Shown here piece by piece: positions 1 through 6,454 of a DNA stretch of 22,177 nt. The notes beneath the pieces were generated by a model. It was not told where the DNA came from and made no database searches. It saw only the letters and a list, made by a program, of their open reading frames with translations. The translations under genes and the position numbers were made by a program. The stretch comes from a virus, in the IMG/VR virus record IMGVR_UViG_3300028025_000597, positions 1-22,177 of that record; one strand, given 5' to 3'. Each line of letters starts with the position of its first letter. The first letter of the stretch is position 1.

Positions 1-100
1 TATTGAAAGGCCTAATAAAAGCGAAAATGACCACTTATGGGCGATTCTATGGGTACTAGCAGCATTGTTTGCAATGGTATGGGTGTTTAGTCGTTTCTGA
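1..100 (+). CDS. C-terminal end of a small membrane protein (partial, 5' end outside window)
   Basis: Frame 2 of the plus strand is open from the window edge to a TGA at 98-100 and encodes 32 residues. A hydrophilic stretch (IERPNKSENDH) is followed by one hydrophobic segment of about 18 residues (WAILWVLAALFAMVWVF) and a short basic tail, SRF. This looks like a C-terminal membrane anchor. It is the only apparently intact plus-strand coding sequence, so the window edge marks the border between a plus-strand module and the minus-strand late operon. The missing N-terminus prevents assignment. It could also be chance reading, but the coherent charged-then-hydrophobic pattern argues for a real gene. 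Confidence 0.45.
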   Translation, partial: IERPNKSENDHLWAILWVLAALFAMVWVFSRF

Positions 101-220
101 TACAATAGCAAAAAGCCCAAACAGTTGCATATTGGGTATTTTGAAGATATTGAGTTAGCAGGTTTAGTTGCACAAGAAGCTAGGGACAAATACCATAGAG
201 AGTTTGCTAGGCATTGTTAA
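101..220 (+). pseudogene. AP2-domain fragment, probable relic of an HNH/AP2 homing endonuclease
   Basis: Immediately after the TGA at 98-100, and in the same frame, the plus strand reads YNSKKPKQLHIGYFEDIELA and then GLVAQEARDKYHREFARHC before a TAA at 218-220. This matches the last two strands and the C-terminal helix of the AP2 domain of phage HNH endonucleases, where the usual pattern is YNSKK-HLGYFDxxEEAA-AYxxAAxKYHGEFA. The HNH nuclease part and the first half of AP2 are missing. No ATG is in frame, and only a TTG at 125 could start a 31-residue peptide. I infer a decayed or recombined remnant rather than a working gene. Its last 14 bases overlap the end of the convergent endolysin gene. 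Recognition is by pattern from memory, without a profile search. Confidence 0.6.
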
Positions 221-716
221 GCATTTCTAATGCTTCTTTTTCTTCACGGTCAGTCCTTGCGAGCCAACCTTTTCCGAATACTGGAAATGTTTTTAGTGAA
301 CGATAATATTTTCTCCGTGACTCAGAGAAGCCCTTGATAACATCTGCAATATTAGAATTACTAATTTTTTCTCTGACTCTTGGCCCAATGATTCCGTCAG
401 GAACAAGTCCAAGAGAGGTTTGAAGAACCTTAACTGAGCGTCCGCATCCTGCGTTAACTCCGAAACTGAAGCATAAAAAGTCGAGTCCTCTAGGTAATAC
501 TTCACAATAACAAGGCCTCCAGTATTTTAATTCGTACAACGGGGCTACATCTTCTTTGGTTAGCTTTTTAAGGCTTTCAACGGGATGACCTACATACTCT
601 TCCCAAACACGCTTGGTAACCCCTAAATTCGTTTCACCACCAGGGTCGCTAGGATGATTTACCCAACCACCTTCAGACTTTAATACTAAGTCTAAACATT
701 CTTCAAAATTACTCAT
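207..716 (-). CDS. Endolysin: GH108-type N-acetylmuramidase with C-terminal peptidoglycan-binding domain
   Basis: This enzyme would cut the glycan backbone of peptidoglycan at the end of infection. The N-terminal motif SEGGWVNHPSDPGGETNLGV (about residues 14-33 from the ATG at 716) is the signature of glycoside hydrolase family 108. The Glu of the SEGG motif (residue 15) is the expected catalytic acid. From about residue 80 the sequence FGVNAGCGRSVKVLQTSLGL followed by a DGIIGP motif fits the PG_binding_3 domain that usually follows. The length of 169 aa is normal for the family. There is no signal peptide or SAR segment, so export should depend on the neighbouring holin. A GTG directly upstream at 719 could add one residue; I prefer ATG 716, which overlaps the end of the previous gene by 8 bp. 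Last gene of the minus-strand operon. Confidence 0.9.
   Translation of the reverse strand: MSNFEECLDLVLKSEGGWVNHPSDPGGETNLGVTKRVWEEYVGHPVESLKKLTKEDVAPLYELKYWRPCYCEVLPRGLDFLCFSFGVNAGCGRSVKVLQTSLGLVPDGIIGPRVREKISNSNIADVIKGFSESRRKYYRSLKTFPVFGKGWLARTDREEKEALEMLNNA
219..245 (+). terminator. Likely intrinsic terminator for plus-strand transcripts, inside the endolysin 3' end
   Basis: AAGCATT (219-225), loop TCT, AATGCTT (229-235) form a perfect 7-bp stem followed by CTTTTTCTTC. The first stem bases are part of the TAA that ends the AP2 fragment. Only two of the seven pairs are G-C, so the stem is modest. On the minus strand the hairpin has no U-tract after it, so it would act only on plus-strand transcripts. 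The same bases encode residues KEALEML of the endolysin, so coincidence is possible. Confidence 0.45.
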
Positions 717-927
717 CACTTTGACCTAGCTTAATTCCTGTAATTAGCCCAATAAACCCACCAATAATAGTTTGAAATGCAGGTGTAATAGCTTCAAATA
801 TTTTGTCGTTGCTAATTTCTCTGTCAAAAAGGCCTACTAACATTGCGCCAACCATGCCTACTACTACTACGCAAAGCGTTACAGTAACAGCCATAGTTAC
901 CCATGAGGCTAAGTTATTCTTTTCCAT
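709..927 (-). CDS. Two-TM small membrane protein of the lysis cassette (candidate second holin or antiholin)
   Basis: This 72-aa protein has a short polar N-terminus (MEKNNLASW), a first hydrophobic helix at about residues 10-34 (rich in V, with a VVVVGMVGAMLVGLF core), a charged linker (DREISNDK) and a second helix at about 47-68 containing IIGGFIGLITGIKLG. Two short TM helices and a charged tail (GQSDE) fit the general shape of a class II holin. It sits between the 3TM-type holin and the endolysin, overlapping the first by 14 bp and the second by 8 bp. I do not recognise the family with certainty. An antiholin or a lysis accessory role is equally possible. Confidence 0.7.
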   Translation of the reverse strand: MEKNNLASWVTMAVTVTLCVVVVGMVGAMLVGLFDREISNDKIFEAITPAFQTIIGGFIGLITGIKLGQSDE

Positions 928-1321
928 TTTTAGTCTTCATGTCCATAATTTTTTCTAGGGTTCTACCGCCAAAGTAAAACGACATAATTAACATACCCCA
1001 TTGCCCAAGCAATTCAACATAGGCTTTATTAGTGTCTAAGTCAAAAGCAGACATCATGGCAAATGTAAAATACCCCATTAGAATGAATATAAGGGTCATA
1101 GGGCGAATGTTTTTAGACAACCAAGAGTCAGATAGCATGTCAGCTTTTAAACGCTCTGTAAGCTGTTGTTGCTCTGCGGTGTCTGCTGCAATTTGAGCTA
1201 ATTCACCATTCTGTTGCATTTCTAATAGCTTAAGTTTTGCTTGCTCTGCTTGTGCAGGGTCAGGAAATACTTTGTCTAGTATTTTTGAGCCAATGTTTAG
1301 GATTGTGTCTAATGGAAACAT
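914..1321 (-). CDS. Holin of the gene-transfer-agent 3TM type
   Basis: It should permeabilise the inner membrane and release the endolysin. The 135-aa product starts with an amphipathic region (MFPLDTILNIGSKILDKVFP), then a long charged helix rich in Q, E and K (about 22-66). Hydrophobic segments follow at about 74-94 (MTLIFILMGYFTFAMM) and 106-119, ending in SFYFGGRTLEKIMDMK. That arrangement and ending are what I know from the GTA_holin_3TM family (PF11351). A longer reading from 1396 exists, but its first 25 residues are not holin-like and would lie inside the upstream gene. The ATG at 1321 forms a TAATG junction with the upstream stop, which supports this start. Strongest holin candidate in the window. 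Confidence 0.85.
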   Translation of the reverse strand: MFPLDTILNIGSKILDKVFPDPAQAEQAKLKLLEMQQNGELAQIAADTAEQQQLTERLKADMLSDSWLSKNIRPMTLIFILMGYFTFAMMSAFDLDTNKAYVELLGQWGMLIMSFYFGGRTLEKIMDMKTKNGKE

Positions 1322-1530
1322 TATTTGTCTGATATGTAATGTGCTACAAAACCTACAAAAGTAGAAAAGGCTGACACGATTGCCATGCCAGCCCAAAAGC
1401 CACCACGACCCTTATTAGCTAACTCAAGTAGTGCTTTAACATCTTTACGCAATTCAGCTACTTCATGCTCCATAGCTTCTACTTTTTGCCAAGTAACGCC
1501 AAATTTTACAGGGTCGATTTCCATAATCAC
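1321..1530 (-). CDS. Small coiled-coil protein with C-terminal membrane anchor, lysis cassette
   Basis: The product has a heptad-like helix at about residues 15-40 (WQKVEAMEHEVAELRKDVKA and LLELANK), a GRGGFW turn, then one hydrophobic segment (AGMAIVSAFSTFVGFVAHYI) and a short SDK tail. This layout (cytoplasmic coiled coil plus one TM at the C-terminus) resembles XhlA-type or other lysis accessory proteins, but I cannot name the family. Two starts are possible: GTG at 1530, which makes a GTGA overlap with the stop of the preceding 48-aa gene, or ATG at 1524. The first gives 69 aa and the second 67. The junction with the downstream holin is TAATG. Confidence 0.75.
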   Translation of the reverse strand: MIMEIDPVKFGVTWQKVEAMEHEVAELRKDVKALLELANKGRGGFWAGMAIVSAFSTFVGFVAHYISDK

Positions 1531-1673
1531 TTTTTAATAGGTGTTTTACGGGTAGTGGCTTTTTTAACAGTCTTTTTAGCTACTGTTTTAGGCTTTTCTA
1601 CGGGAAAGTCAAATGTTTCAATTTTAGGTTGAAACCCAAATTTGTCTAATATCCATGTGAATGTGAAATTCAT
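1527..1673 (-). CDS. 48-aa Lys/Thr-rich basic protein, unknown function
   Basis: A short reading frame between the 68-aa and 67-69-aa genes begins with ATG at 1671-1673 and ends with TGA at 1527-1529. It starts MNFTFTWILDKFGFQPKIET and ends with a strongly basic tail, VAKKTVKKATTRKTPIKK. Its start overlaps the upstream stop as ATGA and its stop overlaps the next gene's GTG as GTGA. Such overlaps at both ends are strong evidence that it is translated. The N-terminus is amphipathic, while the tail resembles histone-H1-like or DNA/membrane-binding tails. No known function; it may belong to the lysis cassette by position. Easily missed because of its length. Confidence 0.7.
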   Translation of the reverse strand: MNFTFTWILDKFGFQPKIETFDFPVEKPKTVAKKTVKKATTRKTPIKK

Positions 1674-1876
1674 ACTGCCTCCGTTAAAGACTTCTTTAAC
1701 ATATCTATAAAAGCCTGTTTGCCTACTGATAACTGCTCAAGGTTAAACTGAGTAGAGCCAATTTTGCGGTCTAAGTCAGCAATGTGATTAACCATAGCTT
1801 GTTGGTCAGGTTTCATGTCTTCAAATACATACTCTACATCATCGATTGTCACAGGCGTTGTTTTTTTCTCAGCCAT
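1670..1876 (-). CDS. Small conserved phage protein resembling DUF6447
   Basis: This 68-aa protein reads MAEKKTTPVTIDDVEYVFED, then a helical region (MVNHIADLDRKIGSTQFNLEQL) ending with FIDMLKKSLTEAV. A short beta-like N-terminus (VTIDDVEYVF) followed by one long coiled helix is the pattern I associate with DUF6447 proteins, common near phage tail and lysis genes. No enzymatic motif is visible. The upstream sequence AAGGAG, 7 bases before the ATG, is one of the best ribosome-binding sites in the left part of the window. This gene therefore probably sets initiation for the string of coupled small genes below it. Role unknown. Confidence 0.75.
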   Translation of the reverse strand: MAEKKTTPVTIDDVEYVFEDMKPDQQAMVNHIADLDRKIGSTQFNLEQLSVGKQAFIDMLKKSLTEAV

Positions 1877-1912
1877 GTCATTCTCCTTAATTAATCCTGA
1901 AAGCGCAGGATT

Positions 1913-2209
1913 TTACGCAGTAACCCAAGGTAATCCTGTTTCTTGTACAGGATTTTTCAATGCTTCAATTTGTGCAGTCAGACTAGCTTCTATTGTGTCT
2001 TTACCTAGTGATTCTTGTACCCAACCAATGACTTCTTCTTTAGTCAAACTAGCGTAAGGAATATAAGACTTGTTAGTCTCTGTATAGCCTACAGTTCCAT
2101 AAGTAGAGGCTGTATAGTCACCATCTACAGCGTTAACTGTGTAGTGAACATTTATGACAAAACCCCCATCAGTAAGTCTGTCCATTTGTACTACATTCCA
2201 TGTAAACAT
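1913..2209 (-). CDS. 98-aa conserved phage protein (DUF7936-like)
   Basis: The product reads MFTWNVVQMDRLTDGGFVIN, followed by a beta-rich stretch (VHYTVNAVDGDYTASTYGTV) and a helical part with PYASLTKEEVIGWVQESLG, ending NPVQETGLPWVTA. Small proteins with the same plan (xFxWxVxQxDR, then GDYTAS, then VIGWVxESLG, then KNPVxxxGxPW) recur just after tailspike genes in many phages; I believe they are filed as DUF7936. Function is unknown. AAGGA lies within the last codons of the tailspike gene and only one base separates that stop from this ATG, so translation is probably coupled. It could be a small assembly factor for the spike, but that is inference from position. Confidence 0.75.
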   Translation of the reverse strand: MFTWNVVQMDRLTDGGFVINVHYTVNAVDGDYTASTYGTVGYTETNKSYIPYASLTKEEVIGWVQESLGKDTIEASLTAQIEALKNPVQETGLPWVTA

Positions 2210-2210
2210 T

Positions 2211-3482
2211 TTATTTTCCTTTTAATAAATCAATTTCAGCTTTAAGTTCTTGAATTGCTTTAATTAATACTGGTACTAATTCTGAAGTTGCCAATCCATA
2301 CATTTGTGTTTTTTCATCCTTTAAATCTGAAACCGCTTCATCTATTACAGATTTAACTTCTTGGGCAATTAAGCCAATGTGTTTTTTGTCATCGTCATTT
2401 TCTGCAACCATGTTATAAATAACAGGTTTTAGTTTAAGAATTTCATTAAGTCCGTATTGCAAGGGTTCAATATTTTTCTTTACTCTAATATCAGAAAGTG
2501 GTGTATACACACCAGTAGCAGCAGAAATACTTGCTCTCAATGCTCCATTGTAAGCAAACACAAAATCGCCAGTAGTTACATTATCACGACCAAAAGTAAA
2601 TTGAAGCGTTCCTGAAGAATCGCCTGAAACATAATTTCCTATTGCAGGACCATCCCAAGAACCAATAGCTATACCAGTACCTCCATTACTTACTTGAAGT
2701 TTTGCAACAACAGAACCAATAGAAGAAGATAAACCCACCAATAATCGACCACTAGAGTCAATACGCATACGCTCTGCACCGCCAGTATAAAACCTATGTG
2801 CAGCAGCAGAATAAAGAAAATCTAAAGCTGAACCAGCACCTGTTCTATCTATGCTTTCAAAATAATTTGCAGCAGCTCCTGATGTATAGCCAAATTCAAT
2901 ATTTCTATTACTTCCATCAGAAATAACAAATTTAGTTAAAGGGTTGCTTGTGCCAACTCCTACATTTCCTGCGCTACTAATACGCATACGCTCTGTTAAA
3001 GTTCCAGCACTACTACACAAAACTGACATTCCACCGCTTGTTCCATCCACATTATTTGTGGCTAAAGCAAAATAACCGCTACCAGACGAAGGGAAACTTG
3101 AGCTATTCTTTCCATAAAGAACAAACCCGCCAGCACCTGCAGTAATAGCACCGTCTTGAACCTGTAACTTTGTAGCAGGACTAGCAGTACCCACTCCAAT
3201 ATTCCCACTAGCATCTTTATAGAACTGTCCAGAGCCTAAATTAACTACTCCTGTTCCGCCTGTAAGAGTGCCTGTGTAGGATAAGTTAGTAAAAGAGCCT
3301 GAAGCACTAGCTCTAGTAGCTAAGACTTGTACTACTCCAGCAGAATCTTTGTAGAAAAGCTTCCCATCGGCTGTATTAATGTTAAGGGCTAATTCGCCAT
3401 TAACAAGATTGCCAGCCGTAGGTACTGCGCTTGCAGTAGTCGTATAGTAAGTCGAAATGGGTGTAAATCCAGTAGCTGCCAT
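2211..3482 (-). CDS. Tailspike/tail fibre with C-terminal Peptidase_S74 intramolecular chaperone
   Basis: This 423-aa beta-rich protein probably recognises the host surface. Residues 1-60 form a fibre N-terminal module (ASAVPTAGNLVNGELALNIN, then GKLFYKDSAG). The middle carries repeated strands of the type GN(I/V)GVGT-x-P-TK (around 93-107 and 172-186) and RMRI-SS-G (166-173, 238-246). The C-terminus from S330 is an S74 chaperone: LSDIRVKKNIEPL, then LKPVIYN, HIGLIAQEV, and a trimerising coiled coil at about 402-421. In this family the chaperone trimerises the spike and then cuts itself off. The expected cleavage point is before S330, with S330 and K335/K336 as the likely dyad. The preceding 79-aa module is separated by only 2 bp but lies in another frame. 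Confidence 0.88.
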   Translation of the reverse strand: MAATGFTPISTYYTTTASAVPTAGNLVNGELALNINTADGKLFYKDSAGVVQVLATRASASGSFTNLSYTGTLTGGTGVVNLGSGQFYKDASGNIGVGTASPATKLQVQDGAITAGAGGFVLYGKNSSSFPSSGSGYFALATNNVDGTSGGMSVLCSSAGTLTERMRISSAGNVGVGTSNPLTKFVISDGSNRNIEFGYTSGAAANYFESIDRTGAGSALDFLYSAAAHRFYTGGAERMRIDSSGRLLVGLSSSIGSVVAKLQVSNGGTGIAIGSWDGPAIGNYVSGDSSGTLQFTFGRDNVTTGDFVFAYNGALRASISAATGVYTPLSDIRVKKNIEPLQYGLNEILKLKPVIYNMVAENDDDKKHIGLIAQEVKSVIDEAVSDLKDEKTQMYGLATSELVPVLIKAIQELKAEIDLLKGK

Positions 3483-3484
3483 GA

Positions 3485-3724
3485 TTAGTATGTCCCGCCA
3501 AAAATGCCTGTTAAGGCTGTTAGTGTACCAACATTATTAATGTTGTTTGTTGCCATATTCAATGCGCCTGACATAGGAGTTTGACCATCTGAGGCTACTG
3601 ACTGAGTAAGGGCATCAGCAATGTTTTGCATAGTTGAATTAGCCCAACTACTTGTAATAGTAGTCCCTGTTACTACTGGGTTACCTGCTGGGAGGCTGTA
3701 TGTACCGCTTCCGTTTCTACTCAT
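3485..3724 (-). CDS. Stand-alone fibre-anchor module (N-terminal fibre domain as a separate gene)
   Basis: The 79 residues begin MSRNGSGTYSLPAGNPVVTG and continue with SSWANSTMQNIADALTQSVA and DGQTPMSGALNMATNNINNV, ending GIFGGTY. In many phages this sequence forms the N-terminus of much longer tail fibres, where it attaches the fibre to the tail. Here it stops after the GTLTAL-G linker and has no receptor-binding part. It overlaps the upstream 538-aa gene by 8 bp and is followed after 2 bp by the tailspike. I infer an adaptor between the tail and the spike, or the remnant of a longer fibre. Its last codons resemble those of the 592-aa fibre gene (see findings). Confidence 0.8.
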   Translation of the reverse strand: MSRNGSGTYSLPAGNPVVTGTTITSSWANSTMQNIADALTQSVASDGQTPMSGALNMATNNINNVGTLTALTGIFGGTY

Positions 3725-5333
3725 TTTCTGCTCCTTGAATTAGCTTATTTGTTGCTGGAATTCCACCTTGCAACATTAACATTCTAGCTAATGCAGACTG
3801 CTCAGGTGTTATTTGACCTTGTACTAGGCGATTTTGTATAGGGCTTGACAATGCTGCTGCCCTAGCGCCTGGCCTTACCCCTAAACTTGCCAATGCAGCA
3901 GGGCTAGTAAAAGCAGAAGCAATACCAGCCGTAGCTATATCTAATGGACTAGTTTGAGGCAAACTTCCCATTGACTCTATAGTTTGGCTAGCTTTAGGGA
4001 ATTGGGTAGCAAACTCAGCAGCCGTTCTTAATTCTTCAGTTAATGGTTTGCCTTTTTTCAATTCTCTAGCTAAGGCTTTAGCGTCCACATTGCCTGAAAC
4101 AGGGTTTAAAGCCTTTTCTACTGTGTATGTTTTGGCAATTAATTGACGACCATTTCTAAATTCATCAAGTAATTGTGATTGACCTGTAGTTTTTAAATGG
4201 CGCTCAATTTCATCTTCTAATAAGTTTGCAGCCTTTTTATTGGCATTGCCTAATAGTTTTTGGTTAGAAGCATAAGCAGTATTAGCGGCGTCTCTTAAAT
4301 CAATAATTTTAGCAATAGCAGCAGAACCATCAAAAGCATCAGATTTCAATGAATCAGCTAAATCAATAATAGGACTAGGTTTAGCATTAGGAAAGCCAGC
4401 TTGAGCCTTTAATGGCTTACTAGCTATCTGGTTTAAACCTTCCATGTATTCTTTGCTAGGCTTAATTGTGCCAATGTTTTCAATGTTTTCGTATGCTTTG
4501 CCAGCTATAGTACGAATATTGTTTAAACCTTCAGGTGTAAGCATTTCATTTTCAGGTAGCCCTAAAGACTTTGCAACTAACTTATTAGTTACTTCTTGGT
4601 TTCTAGCGCTAGCGTTTTGAGCAGTAGAAATTTTGCCAGCAGTACCTTCTAAGGCACGATTAATAATTGAACCTCTAGCTTGTGTAGGCGGAATGACAAA
4701 CCCAGCCTCTCTAGCTTTTTGTACTGCTCCAGCCATTTGAGGGGTTTGCTCTGGGCCACGCAATACACCTGCTAATCTTTGCAATGGGGTTAAAGCAGCA
4801 CCTAAAGCACCGCCAATACCAGCTTGTTTAGCTTGTTCTGTGTATAAATCTGTGCCTGTTTTACCTGTTTCTTCAGGAGTCATAGCACCTAAAGCTGTAC
4901 CCATACCTATGTTTTGAGCAAGCATAGGGGCTTTGGCAAAAGAAGGAATTTGCCCAATAATATTAGAAGCACCCATAGCAGGGGCTACAACACCAGCAAC
5001 ACGACCTGCACCATAAGAAATAGGGTTTTCTTGTTGGTATGGCTCTGCCTGTTGACTTAATCTTTGGGCTAATTCGCTAGTGCCTAAATTGCCACCTGTA
5101 GCTAATTGTGCAGCTCCTACAGGAATATCTATCATAGACTTGGTAAGACCTGCCATAGCTGACTCTAAAGGGCGAGGTTGTGCTTGGACATTTAATTGGC
5201 CACGATTAATAGGTCTGCCTAATGCTGCGCCACCACCTGTTTCGCCAAATTGTCCTGACGAGGCTGGAATTTTACCTTGTTGTGAAAGTCTTAATCTAGC
5301 GCTTGCTAAAGCTATAGCTTGTTCTGGAGTCAT
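3717..5333 (-). CDS. Large Ala-rich putative internal/ejection protein (538 aa)
   Basis: The product starts MTPEQAIALASARLRLSQQG and is rich in Ala, Gly, Leu and Gln. Several weakly hydrophobic, membrane-active-looking segments are visible at about residues 67-80, 104-128 (GAGRVAGVVAPAMGASNIIG), 171-190 (AGIGGALGAALTPLQRLAGV) and 462-495. Between them are long charged helices (about 195-450). No lytic transglycosylase or other enzyme motif is seen. By position (last of four such genes, after the hub and before the fibre) it fits the podovirus proteins ejected with DNA to cross the cell envelope. That function is inferred from context and composition. Its start overlaps the preceding stop as ATGA. 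Confidence 0.7.
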   Translation of the reverse strand: MTPEQAIALASARLRLSQQGKIPASSGQFGETGGGAALGRPINRGQLNVQAQPRPLESAMAGLTKSMIDIPVGAAQLATGGNLGTSELAQRLSQQAEPYQQENPISYGAGRVAGVVAPAMGASNIIGQIPSFAKAPMLAQNIGMGTALGAMTPEETGKTGTDLYTEQAKQAGIGGALGAALTPLQRLAGVLRGPEQTPQMAGAVQKAREAGFVIPPTQARGSIINRALEGTAGKISTAQNASARNQEVTNKLVAKSLGLPENEMLTPEGLNNIRTIAGKAYENIENIGTIKPSKEYMEGLNQIASKPLKAQAGFPNAKPSPIIDLADSLKSDAFDGSAAIAKIIDLRDAANTAYASNQKLLGNANKKAANLLEDEIERHLKTTGQSQLLDEFRNGRQLIAKTYTVEKALNPVSGNVDAKALARELKKGKPLTEELRTAAEFATQFPKASQTIESMGSLPQTSPLDIATAGIASAFTSPAALASLGVRPGARAAALSSPIQNRLVQGQITPEQSALARMLMLQGGIPATNKLIQGAENE

Positions 5334-6454
5334 TTGAAAGCAGCCTTTTCTTCAGGTGTCATTACATTCCAAAGTTGTGGCGTAACGCCAGGTGGCAATT
5401 TCATATTAGAAGTATTTGCACTTGGTTTTGTAGGCGTTGGTGAATAAGGTTCAGAAACTCTTGGTGGAGTAGCCCTGCCTGAAGCAATATAAGCACCATC
5501 AAGTAATGTTTCTAAGCGTTGTTTCTTGGCATTAACCGCAGAAGTTGAGTCACCTAATCTAGGGAAATAAGTATCACGCATACCTACTAATTGTTCCTTG
5601 GTGTATGCTGCACCAGTACGCAATGTCAAAGCAGCATCTAAAACATCCAACTGAGAATCTTCAATAATTTGGCGTTGAGCAGGGGTAATAGAGCGAGACA
5701 ATAAATTTGGCCCTGCTATTGCAGAAACAACGCTTGCGGGTACATTTGGTTTAACTGCGGTTGGGTCAATATCTAAAGCTTTTTGCATTTGCAAAATATT
5801 CTTATCCAAAATGTTAGCCATAAACCCAGCTTTTCTTTCGCCTTCAGTAGGAATATTAAGACTTACATTAGAAGCTCCAGCCTTTTTAAATTCAATAGCT
5901 TTTCTTTCTACTGCTTGTAATTCTTGGTCAGTAAGTTGGTCTATTGGTTTAGTAATTCTTAAAAATTGCATTGCTCTACGAGTTTCTGGGTCTACTTTTA
6001 TGCCACCTTGTAGCATTGGCTCATAAGCTCCAGTACCCATATTCATTTGGCTAATAGTTTCACCTTCGCCAACTTTTTGCGGTTCTAACATTTTATAAGA
6101 TGCAGCTTGCAACGCTTTAGGAGCATATTCACTTGTGCCAATAGCAAACCTTTCTTGAGGTGTTTTTGCTTGTGCGTATGCTTGCATAACTTTTTGTTGT
6201 CTGCCACGCAACGCAGTAGCTAAATCTTGTTGTTTAATGTCTGCTCTTTCACCAATAGCTTGCCCTGCAAGTATGTTAGCAAGAGGGTTTAATTGCTGAG
6301 TAAAGCTAGGCGCAACATAACGACCACTAATCATTTGACCTTGTGGCTGTTGCATACCTTGAGCCATTAACAATTCAGCTAATTTGCGTTGGCGGCCTAC
6401 ATCCTGTAATTCAGGATTAAAGTCTAATGCTTGTTCTTCTGCGGTGAGTGCCAT
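5330..6454 (-). CDS. Putative internal virion/ejection protein (374 aa)
   Basis: A mostly helical, Gln/Ala-rich soluble protein beginning MALTAEEQALDFNPELQDVG. A recognisable conserved block lies at about residues 257-303 (ITPAQRQIIEDSQLDVLDAA, then LTLRTGAAYTKEQLV and TYFPRLGDS). I have seen this block in proteins at the same place in other podovirus-like phages, usually described as internal or ejection proteins. The C-terminus is Pro-rich (330-355) and ends with LPPGVTPQLWNVMTPEEKAA. No catalytic motif is visible. It is joined to its neighbours by TAATG (upstream) and ATGA (downstream), so the three large proteins of this block may be made in fixed ratio. Exact role unknown. Confidence 0.7.
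   Translation of the reverse strand: MALTAEEQALDFNPELQDVGRQRKLAELLMAQGMQQPQGQMISGRYVAPSFTQQLNPLANILAGQAIGERADIKQQDLATALRGRQQKVMQAYAQAKTPQERFAIGTSEYAPKALQAASYKMLEPQKVGEGETISQMNMGTGAYEPMLQGGIKVDPETRRAMQFLRITKPIDQLTDQELQAVERKAIEFKKAGASNVSLNIPTEGERKAGFMANILDKNILQMQKALDIDPTAVKPNVPASVVSAIAGPNLLSRSITPAQRQIIEDSQLDVLDAALTLRTGAAYTKEQLVGMRDTYFPRLGDSTSAVNAKKQRLETLLDGAYIASGRATPPRVSEPYSPTPTKPSANTSNMKLPPGVTPQLWNVMTPEEKAAFK

Noticed and set aside
1-220. Read-through of the TGA at 98-100 to make one membrane-AP2 protein
   Set aside because: A TM anchor running directly into half of an AP2 domain makes no functional sense, and no recoding signal is visible.
914-1396. Longer holin reading beginning MGWHGNRVSLFYF at 1396
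   Set aside because: The added 25 residues come from a second frame of the upstream gene and include Cys/His-rich sequence unlike a holin. The TAATG junction at 1321 is a better start.
2211-3724. One frameshifted fibre gene split into the 79-aa and 423-aa parts
   Set aside because: The second part has its own complete N-terminal module and start, and the first ends cleanly at a motif also found at the end of the 592-aa fibre. Two genes explain the data better, although a relic fusion cannot be excluded.
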